Positions 23,622-36,103 of a stretch of 64,000 nt of DNA are shown one piece after another (position 1 is the stretch's first letter; the number at the start of each line of letters is the position of its first letter). The DNA is taken from positions 55,375,284-55,439,283 of the forward strand of contig OX422213.1 of the NCBI GenBank assembly GCA_949130495.1, in the 5' to 3' direction. The position numbers and the translations under genes are program-made. The notes below the pieces were generated by a model. It saw only the letters and a list, made by a program, of their open reading frames with translations, was not told where the DNA came from and made no database searches. The DNA is from Sambucus nigra (taxonomy: Eukaryota > Streptophyta > Magnoliopsida > Dipsacales > Adoxaceae).

Positions 23622-25189
23622 TGATTCGTATCAAATATTGCATATTTTCGTCCATTATCTTTATGCATTCTAGCACTTTTACGGTCCTAAATGCCTATAA
23701 TTATGTTCATTAACTAGACAACCTTGGATTTGGATATATACATGCTTTTCATAGGTTATTTGTACTTTTGTAGGTATTGGAACGCTAAAAGTGAGGTTCG
23801 GTTGCATTTCGAAGAAGTTCCGTCGTTGAATGCTACTACAAGGGCAATTTGGTCTCTTCAAACTCACTATTTTTTATGGAATGAAGTTACCAACTTATAG
23901 ATCATCAAATTATCTTTCCATGGCCACTGACCGTGCATCATTCTGACTCCGTATGTGGAAGTTTTTACCCATTTCCGGAAGGTCTCGGTATTTTCTTCTA
24001 CTTCAAGGGCATTTTGGTAATTTCATACTGCATAATTTGGAGGGTTTCAAAACAGAATCATGTAGATAATTGAATTATCTTCTCGTCGGTTCCGACCACG
24101 CCTCATTTTGATTCCGTATGGGGGAGTTATGGCCATTTCCGTGCAACGCGTCAAAATTGGTTCGGAGTGGAAAAGTGGGCTGTCAACAGCCTAAGGCAAA
24201 TTCCAAAAGTGCGGTCGACCGGTCCCAAAATAGAGGTCGACCGGTCCTTTCAGATATGGACGAAAATTGACTTATTTTGAGTTTTTTGGCTTGGTTTTAT
24301 TGGGGGTTTGTTTTGGGGTATAAATATAATGTTGTAGGCTTTTCTTTAGAGGATATATTTCATTTTAGGTTAGAGAGGAGGGGATTTTTCGGTTTGGCTT
24401 ATCTCTCCTAGGGTTGACACCATTTGGGTTGTGTAAGTTACTATTCATCTTCCCCTCCATTTATATTATTTGCTATTCTTTGTTTAAGCTTTGTTCTCTT
24501 GATTTATTTCTTTGATTTATTAGTTGTTGGTAGTTTAAATCTTGTTTTCTTTGGTAATTAGTTATTTTACTTAGTTTAATCATGTGTAGTGAGTAGTTTT
24601 ACGGGTTGGGATTGCATTTTCGCCATTAATGGGCGTCGAGCTCCGAAAGTTAGGTTTTGGGAAAAATTGCGTTTAATTGAAACCTCGGGTATTAAAGTCG
24701 GATTATTATGCATTTAACTTTCTTTGTCACGCAACGATAGTATTTATAGCGAAAATCCAAATTTAATCAGCGTGTGACCATTTTTGATTAAATGTTTAAT
24801 CTTGTAATGTTGGGTTAAATTCCTTATTGTGTGATGTTTATACTTAATTGAAAATGCTCGATTAAATGTTTTCGAACCAAAATTCTAATTATTAGTTGTT
24901 TAGCCCATGGTGGGGACACGATCCCGACTCTCGTTTTATTAATTCTAGTTTAGACTTAACTTCTTATTTTTTTACTTTTCTTTATTTCCAATCTATCACC
25001 TTTTACACTTTTATTTTAGGAGTATTAAATCCTATAAATTCTAGCAACTCGTCTCTGTGGATTTTCGATACCCGACTTACCGCTATACTTGTATCGCAAG
25101 TGCAGTCGTAATTTAGGTTTTTGTATTAAGGCGGTGAACAGAAAATAACGACTAATGTTTTGACATGCGCTACTTTTCACCCTTAATCA
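23622..25189 (+). mobile_element. Solo LTR (1,568 bp) inserted in element A, duplication GCTGC
   Basis: Begins TGATTCGTATC and ends CCCTTAATCA (TG...CA). GCTGC is found at 23617-23621 and again at 25190-25194; element C shows the empty site GGGCTGCCCCCAC near 33025. No primer site or tract is inside, so it is a solo LTR left by LTR-LTR recombination. A TATAAATATA box at 24319-24328 gives plus orientation. Two copies of GGTCGACCGGTCC lie upstream of it. The late segment TCTGTGGATTTTCGATACCC resembles long LTRs of Tat/Ogre-type elements, but lineage is uncertain. Confidence 0.88.
24319..24328 (+). promoter_or_regulatory. Probable LTR TATA box
   Basis: TATAAATATA in the solo LTR, 72 bases after the second GGTCGACCGGTCC palindrome. 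Good match to a plant TATA consensus; activity unknown. Confidence 0.6.
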
Positions 25190-25880
25190 GCTGCCCCCAC
25201 TCCCTTACTGCTGACACTTTACTCGGTTCAATCGCTATCCCCAATTCAGATACAACATGTCCCAAAAATTGCACCTCCCGTAACCAGAATCCGTACTTCT
25301 CGTACTTAGCATAAAGCGGATGCTCTCGTAGAGTCTGAAGGACCTGCCTCGAGTGCTCCGCATGCTCTTCCTCAGTGTGTGAATATATCAGGATATCATC
25401 CATGAAGACGATGACAAACTGATCCAGGAACTCTCTGAACACTCGGTTCATCAAGTTCATGAATACAGCTGGAGCATTTGTGAGTCCAAATGGAATCACT
25501 CTGAACTCATAGGACCCATATCTCGTCAAGAAAGCAGTCTTCGAAACATCCTGCTCCCTAATCCGTAGCTGATGGTATCCTGACCTTAAATCTATCTTCG
25601 AAAAGAAAGTTTCTCCCCTCAGCTGGTCGAACAAATCACCGATTCGAGGGAACGGATATTTGTTGCGTATCGTTACCTTGTTCAGCTCTCGGTAGTCCAC
25701 GCATAACCTAAGTGAACCATCTCTCTTCTTCACAAACAAAACTGGAGCGCCTCATGGTGAGGTACTCCTACAAATAAAGCCCTGACCTAACAGCTGCTCT
25801 ATCTGATCTTGAAACTCCGTCATTTCTGCTAGAGCCATATGGTACAGAGCGCGTGCTATCGTTCGAGTATCCGGTAACAA
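25190..25880 (-). pseudogene. Element A reverse transcriptase core
   Basis: The frame 25170-25739 covers fingers and palm: [33 protein letters not shown] (first Asp) and [10 protein letters not shown] (Asp-Asp pair), so the RT site is intact. Its apparent last residues are read from the solo LTR. A stop replaces the residue before 'MFVKK' in the SPWGAPVLF segment (plus strand GCGCCTCATGG at 25747). The N-terminal part runs on to about 25880 in the same region. Confidence 0.88.
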
Positions 25881-25901
25881 GTCTATGACGAAATCTATCT
25901 C

Positions 25902-26414
25902 TCAACTGGGGGGTAGGCCTGGTATCTCCTGAAATACATCAGAATACTCACGAACAACTGGAATCGAGTCTAAGGGAATCACGACCTCCTTAGAGGTATC
26001 CTCCTCTATGTAATACAAATGAGCGAAAGAGCCTCCCTCTGGGCGAGGCATCGCCACTAGAAACATATTTTGCCCCGAAATGGCAAAGATAATACTCCCA
26101 CTAAAACAATATATCATGGATATATATGCTGAGAGCCAATCAATGCCAATAATAACATCGTGCTCATGAATATCTAAGACTAACATGTCTACTGGTAAGA
26201 TTAAGCTACCGATCTCTACTCCCACACCTCGGCATATAAAGAAAATTAACAACCCATTTCCCAGTGGCGAGTCTACGCATCTCACAGTGCTCTCTGATGT
26301 GACTAATAATCCTAAGGCCTTCGCAAAGTGAGTAGCTATAAAATAGTGTGTCGCCCCAGTATCAAATAAAACCCGACCCATAGTACCATGGATAGGAAAC
26401 GTACCCTCAATCAC
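25902..26414 (-). pseudogene. Element A aspartic protease
   Basis: 170-residue frame with VLFDTGATHYFIA (active-site DTG intact) and HDVIIGIDWLSAY. It continues into YYIEEDTSKEVV and [15 protein letters not shown], the linker to RT, where a stop ends it. In this copy, unlike B, the protease-to-RT junction stays in one frame. Confidence 0.88.
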
Positions 26415-27723
26415 GGGTGGTGCCTGAGGAGTTGCTTCCTGGTGGACGTTATAGACACGTTGGTACTTTAACTTCCCCTGCTGTATTGGAGCTGTTGGGA
26501 TGGCTAGTAGGGCTGGTGCCTGAGCTGATGCTGGGAGGGAAGCTATAAAAAGTGGTCTTTGTGGTTCATTACGGCCACCCTGCTGGTGTGGGGCCTTATC
26601 TCCCTCTGGATAATCATGGCGCCTATGGCCATTTTTACCACACCCGAACCATCAGCCCTTGAAATTTCCTCCCCTCTGTCCCTGCTGATTACGGCCATGC
26701 TGGCTGTTACCACCCTGCCATTGTCCCTACTGAAAATGTTGTCAGCCCTGATGGCCCTACTGCTGACCCTGCAGCTGATGATGTTGGCCCTGCTGATTAG
26801 GCTGGCCCTTCTGGCCCTGCCTAAATCCCCCAAATCCCTATGCGGAGTCACCTAATCGGAACCTCTTAGCAGGGTCCCCCTGATGGGAACTCTGCTCATG
26901 ATGATGAGTCTGTCCCTGAGATGTCGGTGCTCCATAAGTACTATTACCCCCATGTCCTTCCCTGCTGGCTGGACTCTCCTACTCGTTTGCTTCCCTACAG
27001 ATGAAAGCGGTGATCCTGGCAGTGTAATAATGCAGCGTTGAGTACATCTGTGTAGGTACTCAGTGGTAGATTACCTATGAGATGCTGATAGATCCTCCAG
27101 GCCAACCCATCCATAAATAATAGTATATTCTTCCCCTTAGTGGGTGCCTCATCTGTCACTATAGTGAGAAGTCTAGTGAACTCCTCCTCGTACACCGCAA
27201 CAGTCGTATTCTCATGTTTCAGATTTAGTAACTTCCGCCTCATCTCAGTCTGCAAGGCGGATGGAAAGTATTTGTGGTCAAACCGCGCCCAAAATGACTG
27301 AATAGTGATAATGTCCCTCTCCTCCAAGGTGGTGGTGGATTTCCACCACTACAAAGCGGCCCCCACTAGCTTGAAGTAAGCCAACAGCTGTTTCTACACA
27401 TCCGTGCACTCGTACATGCGCAAATGCCTCTGGATATCTTTCTTCCATTGGTTGGCTACAATGATATCTGAACTACTCGCGAACCCTGGGGGATGAGCCT
27501 TCTGGAAGGCATCCCTAACTCGCTCCCATGCAGATGGAAGTTGTGCCGGTATTGGCGCCACTGCCTGAACCTGGGGTGGAGCCTGTTGCATTACTGCTAA
27601 CGCGGAATTCACCGCCTGAGCAACTATAGCGGCTACCTCAGTTGCGTTCATCGTTCCCTAAACCGAAGTTGCTGGCTGCTCGGTCTGGGCACGTCTATCC
27701 TTGGATGCGCGTCTCGGAGGCAT
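26415..27723 (-). pseudogene. Element A gag with damaged zinc knuckle
   Basis: ATG at 27721-27723 (MPPRRASKDRRA), then a TAG about 20 codons in, then the capsid in frames 27394-27651 (NATEVAAIVAQAVN...AFQKAHPPGF) and 26995-27327 (FWARFDHKYFPSALQ, YEEEFTRLL). The knuckle region near 26620 reads WFGCGKNGHRRHDY: the first and last zinc ligands are lost. The last ligand is Tyr in element C too, so that change predates the A/C split. Several frameshifts separate the pieces. Confidence 0.85.
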
Positions 27724-27894
27724 CTGAAATGTAATGCAATTTATTAGTCTAGAGTTATTATGAAATCCCAAATAGCTGAAGACGTAAGCGTAAATGCAAG
27801 AATACAACAATCCTAAAAATAGGGCTCTATAGCAAGAACGCTAAGCTGAAAGCAAAATAAGCCTTATAGATTCTAAAGGACACTAGAACCTGAT

Positions 27895-27906
27895 GCTCTG
27901 ATACCA
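27895..27906 (-). other. Primer binding site of element A
   Basis: GCTCTGATACCA on the plus strand (TGGTATCAGAGC in sense), two bases from the LTR start at 27909. Confidence 0.93.
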
Positions 27907-27908
27907 CC

Positions 27909-30900
27909 TGTGACACCCCGCCTAATTAAATACCGGGTGATTAGTCCTTTATTAAATTATAACCAAGGTGACGGTTGGTTCATTCTTAGCATCACTGTCG
28001 CAAAATAACTTTTCCAATTAAAACTCCTAAATAATTAAGCTAAGTGGCAAAACAATTTTTATTTAAAACATTAATTCCATTACTAATTTAAACCCAATAA
28101 TAAAACCTTTAATAATTCATAGCTTAAGAGTCACACAATAACTAGACTGGAAAAGATAATCCAAGCAATTTAAGCATTCAAATAATTAAATCCAACTTTA
28201 AATCATCAAAGGAAAAACATCATGACAGTAAAAATCTCAAAGTAGAAATACTGAAAGTAAATGAATCACAATCTCTGACAAAACCAATTGAATAAGGAAA
28301 AAAAAAGGTGACACATGCCCAACTGGATAAAAACAAAACTAGATGTGGAATCAATAATGAGGTCATCTAAGCAAGAGGTCTGCAACTCCCACCTAAGCTG
28401 CAGCACGTTCCTTCCAAAGGATCCTAAGCATGACTCCATTGTGGATGGGCACCTATAATATATACATATATATATATATACAAGAGAGAAGAGATAACAG
28501 GAAACGGGTCAGTGCCCGATTGTAAAACAGTTTAAAATTTAGTTTAGCAAGTATTTAAAATGCTTACCAGCTAATGCAACAATCATATTAGTATGCGGCC
28601 CTCTCTTGAGAAATTTCTTACCTCTCTTCTAATGTGCACACCTATCGCACTATAAATTTCCACAAGTTAAGCTTATCTTACATTGCTAATCAGGTTTCAT
28701 GCCGGCCATTACTAGGTCTAAGACAATTAATTTCTGAGAATAAATTTTTATAGGGATTTAATAACATTATAAAGTACTTCAATATTTACTCAAACTTTTC
28801 AAACACTTATATCAAAGTTGAAATATTTATTCATTACTTAACTACTTTTAGTCACAGTAGAAAGTTCCCAAATTTCAAGTCTATACATATTAATCACTCA
28901 TATAATATATATATATACTATCGACACACCACATAAAATTTATGGTGCTGGCATACTTTGCTATCAAGTCCCCGTATCACTCGTACTAAGGGAAATACTA
29001 GTTCAGAATCACTCTCGAACTGTATTAACACAAAACACATAAAAATTGAGGCGAAGCAGAGTTCCAAGTCACTAAGAGGTCATCACATACCCTCACGTCT
29101 CTTAAGACTATTTGACTATCGATCCGATAGCATGTACCAAGGATTCCTATGTTCTAGGGTACAAGTTAATATCCCCCATAAAGGTCCCATCGAGATAAGA
29201 CTGTCCCAGCGCGATAACCTCAGTGATAGCAAGTAGCGCGAGCATGATTTTTACACGTATATAGTATATGCACAATCACAGTCATATATGTATACTACCA
29301 TTCCCAATTCTAATTTAGGTAAACCCACGACCCATACTTATGATATTCATTCTTAGTACACATTACTAGATTATCCCATATAACGGTTCGTCTCTTTTAT
29401 TCTTATTTATGGGATTATTCCAAAATTAGTTCGTAACACTCGTAGAATCCTATCTCCCTATGTGTAATTTCAGTAGGTACTCTTTTATTTTATGACGTAA
29501 CTTCCTTATGAGCTTCACCCTTTAGACACACGTTCCCATTATTCCTCAAGTGTAAAACACTTCCGTTAATGTTAATCTCGTCTTACATTAAAGGTTCCAT
29601 TTTTATAAACTCCTACTGGTCTTCTTTATATTCCAAAATGTTCTAACAATAATGTCCATGGATTACTATTCATTTAAATTGGAATGAACTATTTAAAAAG
29701 GTGAATATGTGTTTTCCAGGAGGGGTCGATCGATCGATGGCAGGGTCTTGATCGATCGATCCATCGATCGATCGATGCTCTTTGGCCGATCGATCGATCA
29801 AGGAGTTATGGTGAATCTGCAGAATTAACAATTACTAGAATGCTATTCCAAAATCATCCAAATCATCTTTTTTCACTCCCAAACTCCCAAAAATTGATAC
29901 TACAATAGTTATATACCCAAATAGATAATATTCTACGTAAAACATGCGAGTTTCATCAAGTATAACGAATTAAAAGGGCCAAAATCCATATAAATATCAA
30001 GAACTCTAATGTTATCTTTAACCTAGTTCTTCCCATTCTTTTTCTAGATTTCTACTCCTAACTCAATGCAAGTTCATGGTTCAACCTCTACATATGAATT
30101 TGATTTTCAGAATATGATTATCCCCTCTACGTCATTTAATTTCTAGTTTACAATATATGCTTTCTTTCATGAAACTTGTTCTAATCAACCCTAAACTAAT
30201 ATAATTGACGCATTAACTAAAATAAAGCAGGATAGATACTTTCCTAGGAATATTTGTCTCAGATTTGTGGAAAATATTGGTGTGGTTGTGATCCTCATTG
30301 CGCGATCTACAATTTGGCGGCGACGGCGGTGCAAACAGTGGAGTTCTTGGCCTAGAACTCCTTGGAAAGCTTCTACTCTTCCTCTCCAATGGCCATCTTT
30401 GGTTTTTGGTTATTCTAACCATAGAAGACAATTCCTACCATATGATATAACCTTAGAAAATTCGTGGGTTTCCATGCCCAAAAATACAAAATGTCTAAAA
30501 CGCCCTCCTGGGATGTTAATTAGGCCTAAAAACGCCCCGAGACCCAAACTAAACCCCCGGGTACATTATTTTGACTATCTCGACCCTTCCGGATGCATTG
30601 AACCAATCAAAATGACCATAAGGGTGACTCATAATTTAGTCACTTTTAATAGTTCGAATTTAATTCCGACACGACACAAGCGCGTCCCGATAAATTTCCA
30701 AAATTATCAAATTAGATTCTCGTGATAATTCTACTAAATTTAATTACACATCTTACTTTACCCATAAAGTAATTTACAACAAAATTCCAATAATTACTAA
30801 CTCTCATCACGTAAGTAAATATTTAAATGATTTTTTGGATTAATATTAAATTAATATCTCTAATTAAATTTAATAAATCCCCAACATTTAAAAGTCATAA

Positions 30901-30917
30901 AAATACGGGATATTACA
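27909..30917 (-). repeat. LTR shared by elements A and C (3,009 bp)
   Basis: Bounded by TGTGACACC and GGGATATTACA. On its left is the primer site of A, so it is the 5' LTR of A; on its right is a polypurine tract (TACTTCCCCCCT) and pol of C, so it is also the 3' LTR of C. A (TA)n stretch lies near 28441-28480. The CGATCG palindrome cluster is at 29725-29799 and a sense TATA-like AATATAAAG at about 29624-29633. Confidence 0.93.
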
Positions 30918-32425
30918 TACTTCCCCCCTAATAACGGAATTTGTCCCGAAATTCGTAAAATAAAGTATACCTAGTAAGAATAACTCTGGGTATTTCTCAT
31001 GCATGTCTACCTCACGCTCCCAAGTGGATTCCTCCACATTATGACGCTCTTATTGGACCCGTACAAGTGGGACTACTTTCGACCTCAATCTCCTTTCGCT
31101 ATAGTCTAGAATAGCCACTGGCCTCTCCTTGCAAGAGCTATCGGATTATAAGTCAATCTCCTCAATCGCGATGTGGGTGTGGGCCATATCATCCCGAAGG
31201 TATCGCCGCAACGACGAGATGTGAAATACATCATGAATGCGGTGTAAATGCTCTAGCAATCCCAATCTATATGTTACCGGCCCATTCCTCTAGATAATGG
31301 GAAATGGTCCCACGTACCTAGGGGACAATTTCCATTTATTCCCAAACCTCATCACTCCTTTCATAGGAGATACACGTAGTAATACTTGGTCTCCCCATAT
31401 TAAACTCTCAGAAAAACTGTTTTGCATCGACGTAGCTTTTTTGCCTGTCCTGGGCTACCCGGATGCGATTCCTAATAATCTCAATCCTAGCGGAGGTTTC
31501 CTGAATCACCTCTGGTCTGAGCAACTTGTTGTCTCGGACCTTTAGCCAACAAGTTGGAGAACGACAAGGTCTGCCATACAATGCCTCAAATGGAGCCATC
31601 CCATCGTGAACTGATAAGAGTTATTATAAGAAAACTCCACCAGTGAAAGGTGTGACTCCCAACCTCCTCCAAAATCAAGGACACACATGCATAGCATATC
31701 TTCCAACATTTGTTTAGTACGCTCTGTTTGTCCATCTGTCTGCGGGTGATAAGTTTAACTCAACCTCAACTCTGTACCCATGGCCTCCTGAAAGCTCTCC
31801 CAGAAACGTGACACGAAAATCTGATCTCAATCTAACACAATATCCAGAGGCACCCCATGTAGTTTAATAATCTCGACAATGAAAAACTGAGCATACTGGT
31901 CCGTGGTATAGTCTGTTCGTACTGGCAGAAAATGAGCGACCTTTGGAAATACTCAGTAATAAAATCCATGGAAATACTCTCCCACTTTCACATGGGTATT
32001 TCCAATGGCTGAAGAAACCCCGATGGTTTCTGATCATCTATCTTTACCATCTGGCAAGTAGAACACTTAGACACGAACTCAGTAATGTCCTTCTTCATCC
32101 CACTCCACCAGTATTGTCGCCTCATATCCTGGTACATCTTATCTCCCCCGGGATGCACCACAAATCTGGACCTATGAGACTATGTCTTCACTGCATGACA
32201 TAAGTCTGCTCCTTATAGGACCACTAATCTCCCATTAAACTTCAAACCTCCATCGAAACCAATTGAATAGGGCTCAGCGCCCTCGGCTAAAAGCCGTACA
32301 ATCTTCTCCTGGCAAAATGAGTTTGCTGACTGTGCCTGTATCACCCTCGTAACAATCTCGGGTGTCACTGTTATGACAGATATGAAGGAATGGGCTACCG
32401 CATCCTAGTGACCCAACTTTTTCCA
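30918..32425 (-). pseudogene. Element C integrase and chromodomain-like tail
   Basis: The GPY/F and chromodomain-like tail region (about 30960-31375) is broken by stops. The core follows with [21 protein letters not shown] in the frame 31408-31599. The sequence near 31715-31745 still reads TDGQTER, keeping the catalytic Glu lost in A, and VVHPGG near 32150 keeps the zinc-binding His. A deletion removes part of the core between about 31940 and 31960 relative to A (the segment around the first catalytic Asp). Confidence 0.8.
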
Positions 32426-33700
32426 CTTTGCTTTCCAGACGTCCGCTATGTCATCTAACGGTTTATGACTCAACACATCTGTAACCATGTTGGCCTTCCC
32501 CGGATGGTACTGTATGTCAAATTGATAGTCTTTCACAAACTATAACCACTTGCACTGACGCATATTCATCTCTCGTTGAGTGAACATGTATTGCAGTGAC
32601 TTATGGTATGTGAACAAGCGGAACTTCTCTCCCAATAAATAATGTTTCCATATCCTCAATGCAAAGACGACCGCTACTAACTCTAGGTCATGTGTGGGGT
32701 AATTTCTCTCGTGTGGCTTAAGCTTGCGAGAGTCAAAAGCTATATCCTTTTCCTCATGCTGATGTACTCCCTCGAGTCCCCGTAAGAAGGTGTCGATATA
32801 AACCAGATACTGCATGCCCGGCTTGGGTAAAGCAATAACTGGTGTCGAATTTATCTTGTCTTTCAGCTCATCGAATGCCAATTAACAAGTATCATCCCAA
32901 ACATATGGTACCCCCTTGCGAGTCAGGTTCGTTAATGGACCCGCTATCTTGGAGAACCCTCGGATGAATCTCCTGTAATACCCGTCTAGCCCCAAGAAAC
33001 TATGCACTTCCATCGGTGTCATGGGCTGCCCCCACTCCCTTACTGCTAACACTTTACTCGGGTCAATCGCTATCCCCAATTCAGATGCAACATCTCCCAA
33101 AAACTACCGCTCCCGTAACTAGAATCCGCACTTCTCGTACTTAGCATAAAACTGATGCTCTCATAGAGTCTGAAGGACCTTCCTCAACTGCTCTGCATGC
33201 TCTTCCTCAGTGTGTGAATATATCAGGATATCATCTATAAATACGATGACAAACTGATCCATGAACTCTCTGAACACTCGATTTATCAAGTCCATGAATA
33301 CGGCTGGAGCATTTGTGAGTCCAAATTGCATCACTCTGAACTCATAGGACCCTTATCTCATTAAGAAAAATGTTTTTGAAACATCTTTCTCCCTAATCCA
33401 TAGCTGATGGTATCCTGACCTCAAATCTATCTTCGAAAAGAAATTTGCTCCCCTTAGCTGGTCGAACTGATCATCAATTCGAGGTATTGTATATTTGTTT
33501 TGTATCGTGACCTTGTTCAGCTCCCGGTAGTCCACGCATAACCTAAGTGAACCATCTCTCTTCTTCACAAACAAAACTGGAGCGCCCCAAGGTGAGGTAC
33601 TCCTATGAATAAAGCCCTGGCCCAACTGGTGCTCTATCTGATCTCATAACTCCCTCATTTCTGCTGCAGCCATACGGTACGGAGCGTGTGCTATCGGTCG
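32425..33700 (-). pseudogene. Element C RNase H and reverse transcriptase
   Basis: RNase H is in 32540-32881 ([35 protein letters not shown]): the third catalytic Asp of FTDHKS has become Tyr. The thumb is in 32882-33100 and the fingers in 33353-33625 ([22 protein letters not shown]). The FxDD region lies near 33235-33255 in another frame. Stops are frequent. Confidence 0.85.
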
Positions 33701-33729
33701 AGTATCCGGTAACAAGTCTATGATGAAAT

Positions 33730-34230
33730 CTATCTCTCGACTGGGGAGTAGGCCTCAGAATACTCACGAACAACTGGGATCGAGTCTAAGGGAATCACGA
33801 CCTCGTTACAGGTATCCTCCTCTATGTAATACAAATGAACGAAAGAGCCTCCCTTGGGGTGAGGCATTGCCACTAAAAACATCTCCTGACCCGGAATGTC
33901 AAAGATAATACTCCCATCGAAATAATCTATAATGGCACTATATGTTGCGAGCCAATCCATGCCAATAATAACATTGTGCTCATGCATATCTAAGACTAAC
34001 ATGTCTGTTGGTAAGAGTAAGCTATCGATCTCAACTCCCACACGCATATAAAGAAAATTAACAACCCATTTCCCAGTGGTGAATCTACGTATGTCACAGT
34101 GCTCTCTGCTGTGGCTAATAATCCTAAGGCCTTTGCAAAGTGAGTAGCTATAAAATAGTGTGTCGCCCCAATATCAAATTAAACCCAACCCATAGTACCA
34201 TGGATAAGAAATATACCCTCAGTCGCGAGT
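33730..34230 (-). pseudogene. Element C aspartic protease, active site altered
   Basis: Frame 33730-34047 has HNVIIGMDWLATY and YYIEEDT. Upstream near 34160-34185 the active site reads FDIGATHYF in place of DTG, and the preceding Leu codon is a stop. A deletion near 33755 removes the DVFQEIPGL segment seen in A. Confidence 0.8.
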
Positions 34231-34831
34231 GGTACCTGAGGAGGAGCTTCCTAGTGAACGTTATAGACGCGTCCGTACTGTAACTGCCCTTGCTGTACTG
34301 GAGCTGCTGGGATGGCTGGTAGGGATGGTGCTTGAGCTAGTGTGTTGGGAGGGAAGCTGGAAAAAGTGGTCTATGTGGATCATTACGGCCACCCTACTGC
34401 TGTGGGTCCCTATCTCCCTCTGGATAATCATGTTGCCTATGCCCATTTTTACCACACCCGAAGCATCGACCATGAAATTTCCTCCCCCGTGTCCCTACTG
34501 ATTATGGCCCTGCTGGCCGTTACCACCCCGCCATTGGCCCTGCTGAAAATACTATTGGCCCTGATGGCCCTACTGCTGACCATACGGCTGACAATATTGG
34601 CCCTGCTGATTAGGCTGGCCCTACTGGCCCAGCCTAAATCCACTAAATCCCTGTCTGGAGTCACCTGATCGAAACTACTTAGCAGGGTCCCCCTGATGGG
34701 AACTCTGTTCATGATGACGAGTCTGTCCCTGACATGTCGGTGCTCCACCTGTACTATTACCCCCTGTCCTGCCCTGCTGGATGGACTCTCCTTCTCATTT
34801 GCTTCCCTACAGATGGAAGCGGTGATCCTGC
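34231..34831 (-). pseudogene. Element C gag C-terminus and zinc-knuckle region
   Basis: Gln/Gly-rich spacer and knuckle CFGCGKNGHRQHDY near 34420-34470; the fourth ligand is Tyr, as in A. The capsid is cut at about 34831, immediately after the sequence matching A near 27017. Confidence 0.8.
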
Positions 34832-34835
34832 AATG

Positions 34836-35286
34836 ATACTTCCAAGGGAGTTCCAAGATGCAAACCAACAAAAGTAGTTTCCATGTACTGGATACCTTCC
34901 TCAACGAGCCTAGATATAGGTTCATTCCACAGATCAGAGGTAAGATGTACTTCAAGATACGGACCAAGATGGTTAATGATCCGAATAACAGGGACATCAA
35001 TCCCAGGTTCACCGATCATCAACACCACGGTCATTTTACAGAGAATTGTAAAATGTTCAAGAAATATTTAGAAAATCTCGTTCAAGTTGGGAATCTTAAG
35101 GAGTATACTTATATAGCCAAGACTAATAATTCTTTTAGAGTGAATTCAATACACAAGGGAGACGATGATGTCCCATATTCAGGAATAGTAATAGTCATTC
35201 AAGTCTATACCGATCCTATGCAACATACATGCAAAAAACTCAAGGAAATAGTGAAGATTGGAGCCTGCAGCCACGAGGATTTCTAG
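34836..35286 (+). pseudogene. Tat/Ogre-like gag C-terminal fragment
   Basis: The frame 34858-35286 contains FTDHQHHGHFTENCKMFKKY followed by LENLVQVGNLKEY, matching the conserved CxxHxxxGHxTxxC...L-(I/V)xxGxLxE(F/Y) end of gag in Tat-lineage Ty3 elements. The first Cys of that motif is replaced (RFTDHQ). It is plus-strand, opposite to elements A-C, and its 5' end is lost at the junction with C. Confidence 0.75.
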
Positions 35287-35292
35287 GTGTAG

Positions 35293-35742
35293 GTGTCCAA
35301 GCCCATCCCAACCAAAAGGTCATGCAAAAATGTATATTTTGACCAAGCAATCATCGTTATGAAAGAGTATCTAGTCGGCGTGAACTTGCCACATAAGGAT
35401 GCTATGGATCTGACTTTACGAATAATGAATTTTTACGTGAAGAAGATATTAGTCAATCAGGGTAATTCTTCATATATCGCGTACCTTAGCCTACTACTTA
35501 AGATCAGCTACATTATTCAAGATGTAGACACTAAAGTTATACCACTCATCAATTTTAATGGGAATGTGGAGAGCCCTCTAGGAAAGATCAAATTGCTTAT
35601 CAAAGTTAGGTCTGTCAATCACAAGATAAAACTCCACGTCATCCAGTAGGAGTCACCCTACAAGTACATTCTGGATAGAGGATGCATCCATACTATAAGG
35701 GTATTCCCTTCATCTCTCCACAAGAATCCCAAGTTTTTCAAC
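35293..35742 (+). pseudogene. Tat/Ogre-like protease fragment
   Basis: Follows the gag piece after two stops. The frame 35293-35649 has the layout of Tat proteases: VKKILVNQGNSSYI, where D-x-G-S-S is expected and the catalytic Asp is lost, then VIPLINFNGNVESPLGKIKL. After a TAG the linker YKYILDRGCIHTIRVFPSSL corresponds to the family pattern (Y-x-x-I-x-x-R-x-W-L-H). The fragment ends at the solo LTR. The last 93 bases are partly repeated at 59281-59374. Confidence 0.75.
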
Positions 35743-36103
35743 TGATAAACACACAAAAGTGTTCATTTTATACCCCGAATAGATGTATTTTAATCGCTCG
35801 TTTATAATAAAAATGGTCTTATGTGCTTTATTGTATACTGTGTAGGCTCGAATGCATGTTGCGGTGTTCAAATTCATTTTTCAAGGCAATTGTGAAGATT
35901 ATGGAGCTAATTACCAATCCTGTAACCCTAGCCTAACGTAACCTAGCCTAAACCCTATCCCAAGTCATGTGTGCTTGATTTGTTCCCTTTCGTATTTTGT
36001 TTTATATTTTTAATTTTTAGTTTGAGTCATTTTTATTTTTAGAATTTATTTTCTATTTCTTTTTATTTAATGTTGTTTTATTTTGATTTTTAGTTTTTAG
36101 TTT

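Larger units (their letters stand above)
9031..30917 (-). mobile_element. Tekay/Del-type Ty3 retrotransposon A, with two nested insertions
   Basis: On the minus strand the order is 5' LTR (27909-30917), primer site, gag, protease, RT, RNase H, integrase, chromodomain-like tail, polypurine tract, 3' LTR (9031-11053, truncated). The interior is split by element B at 12618-23019 and by a solo LTR at 23622-25189. Removing both leaves about 4.9 kb, the same as the B interior. Both insertions are flanked by exact 5-bp duplications, and element C shows the uninterrupted target at each site. The 3' LTR lacks about 980 bases relative to the other LTR. A is coding-dead by several stops, frameshifts and active-site changes. 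Confidence 0.88.
30918..34831 (-). mobile_element. Tekay/Del-type element C, interior, truncated in gag
   Basis: Collinear with the A interior from the polypurine tract to the middle of gag, and lacking the B and solo-LTR insertions, so it shows both empty sites. The match stops at about 34831 within gag, where Tat-type sequence starts; the 5' end of gag, primer site and 5' LTR are gone. All domains carry stops or frameshifts. Confidence 0.9.
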
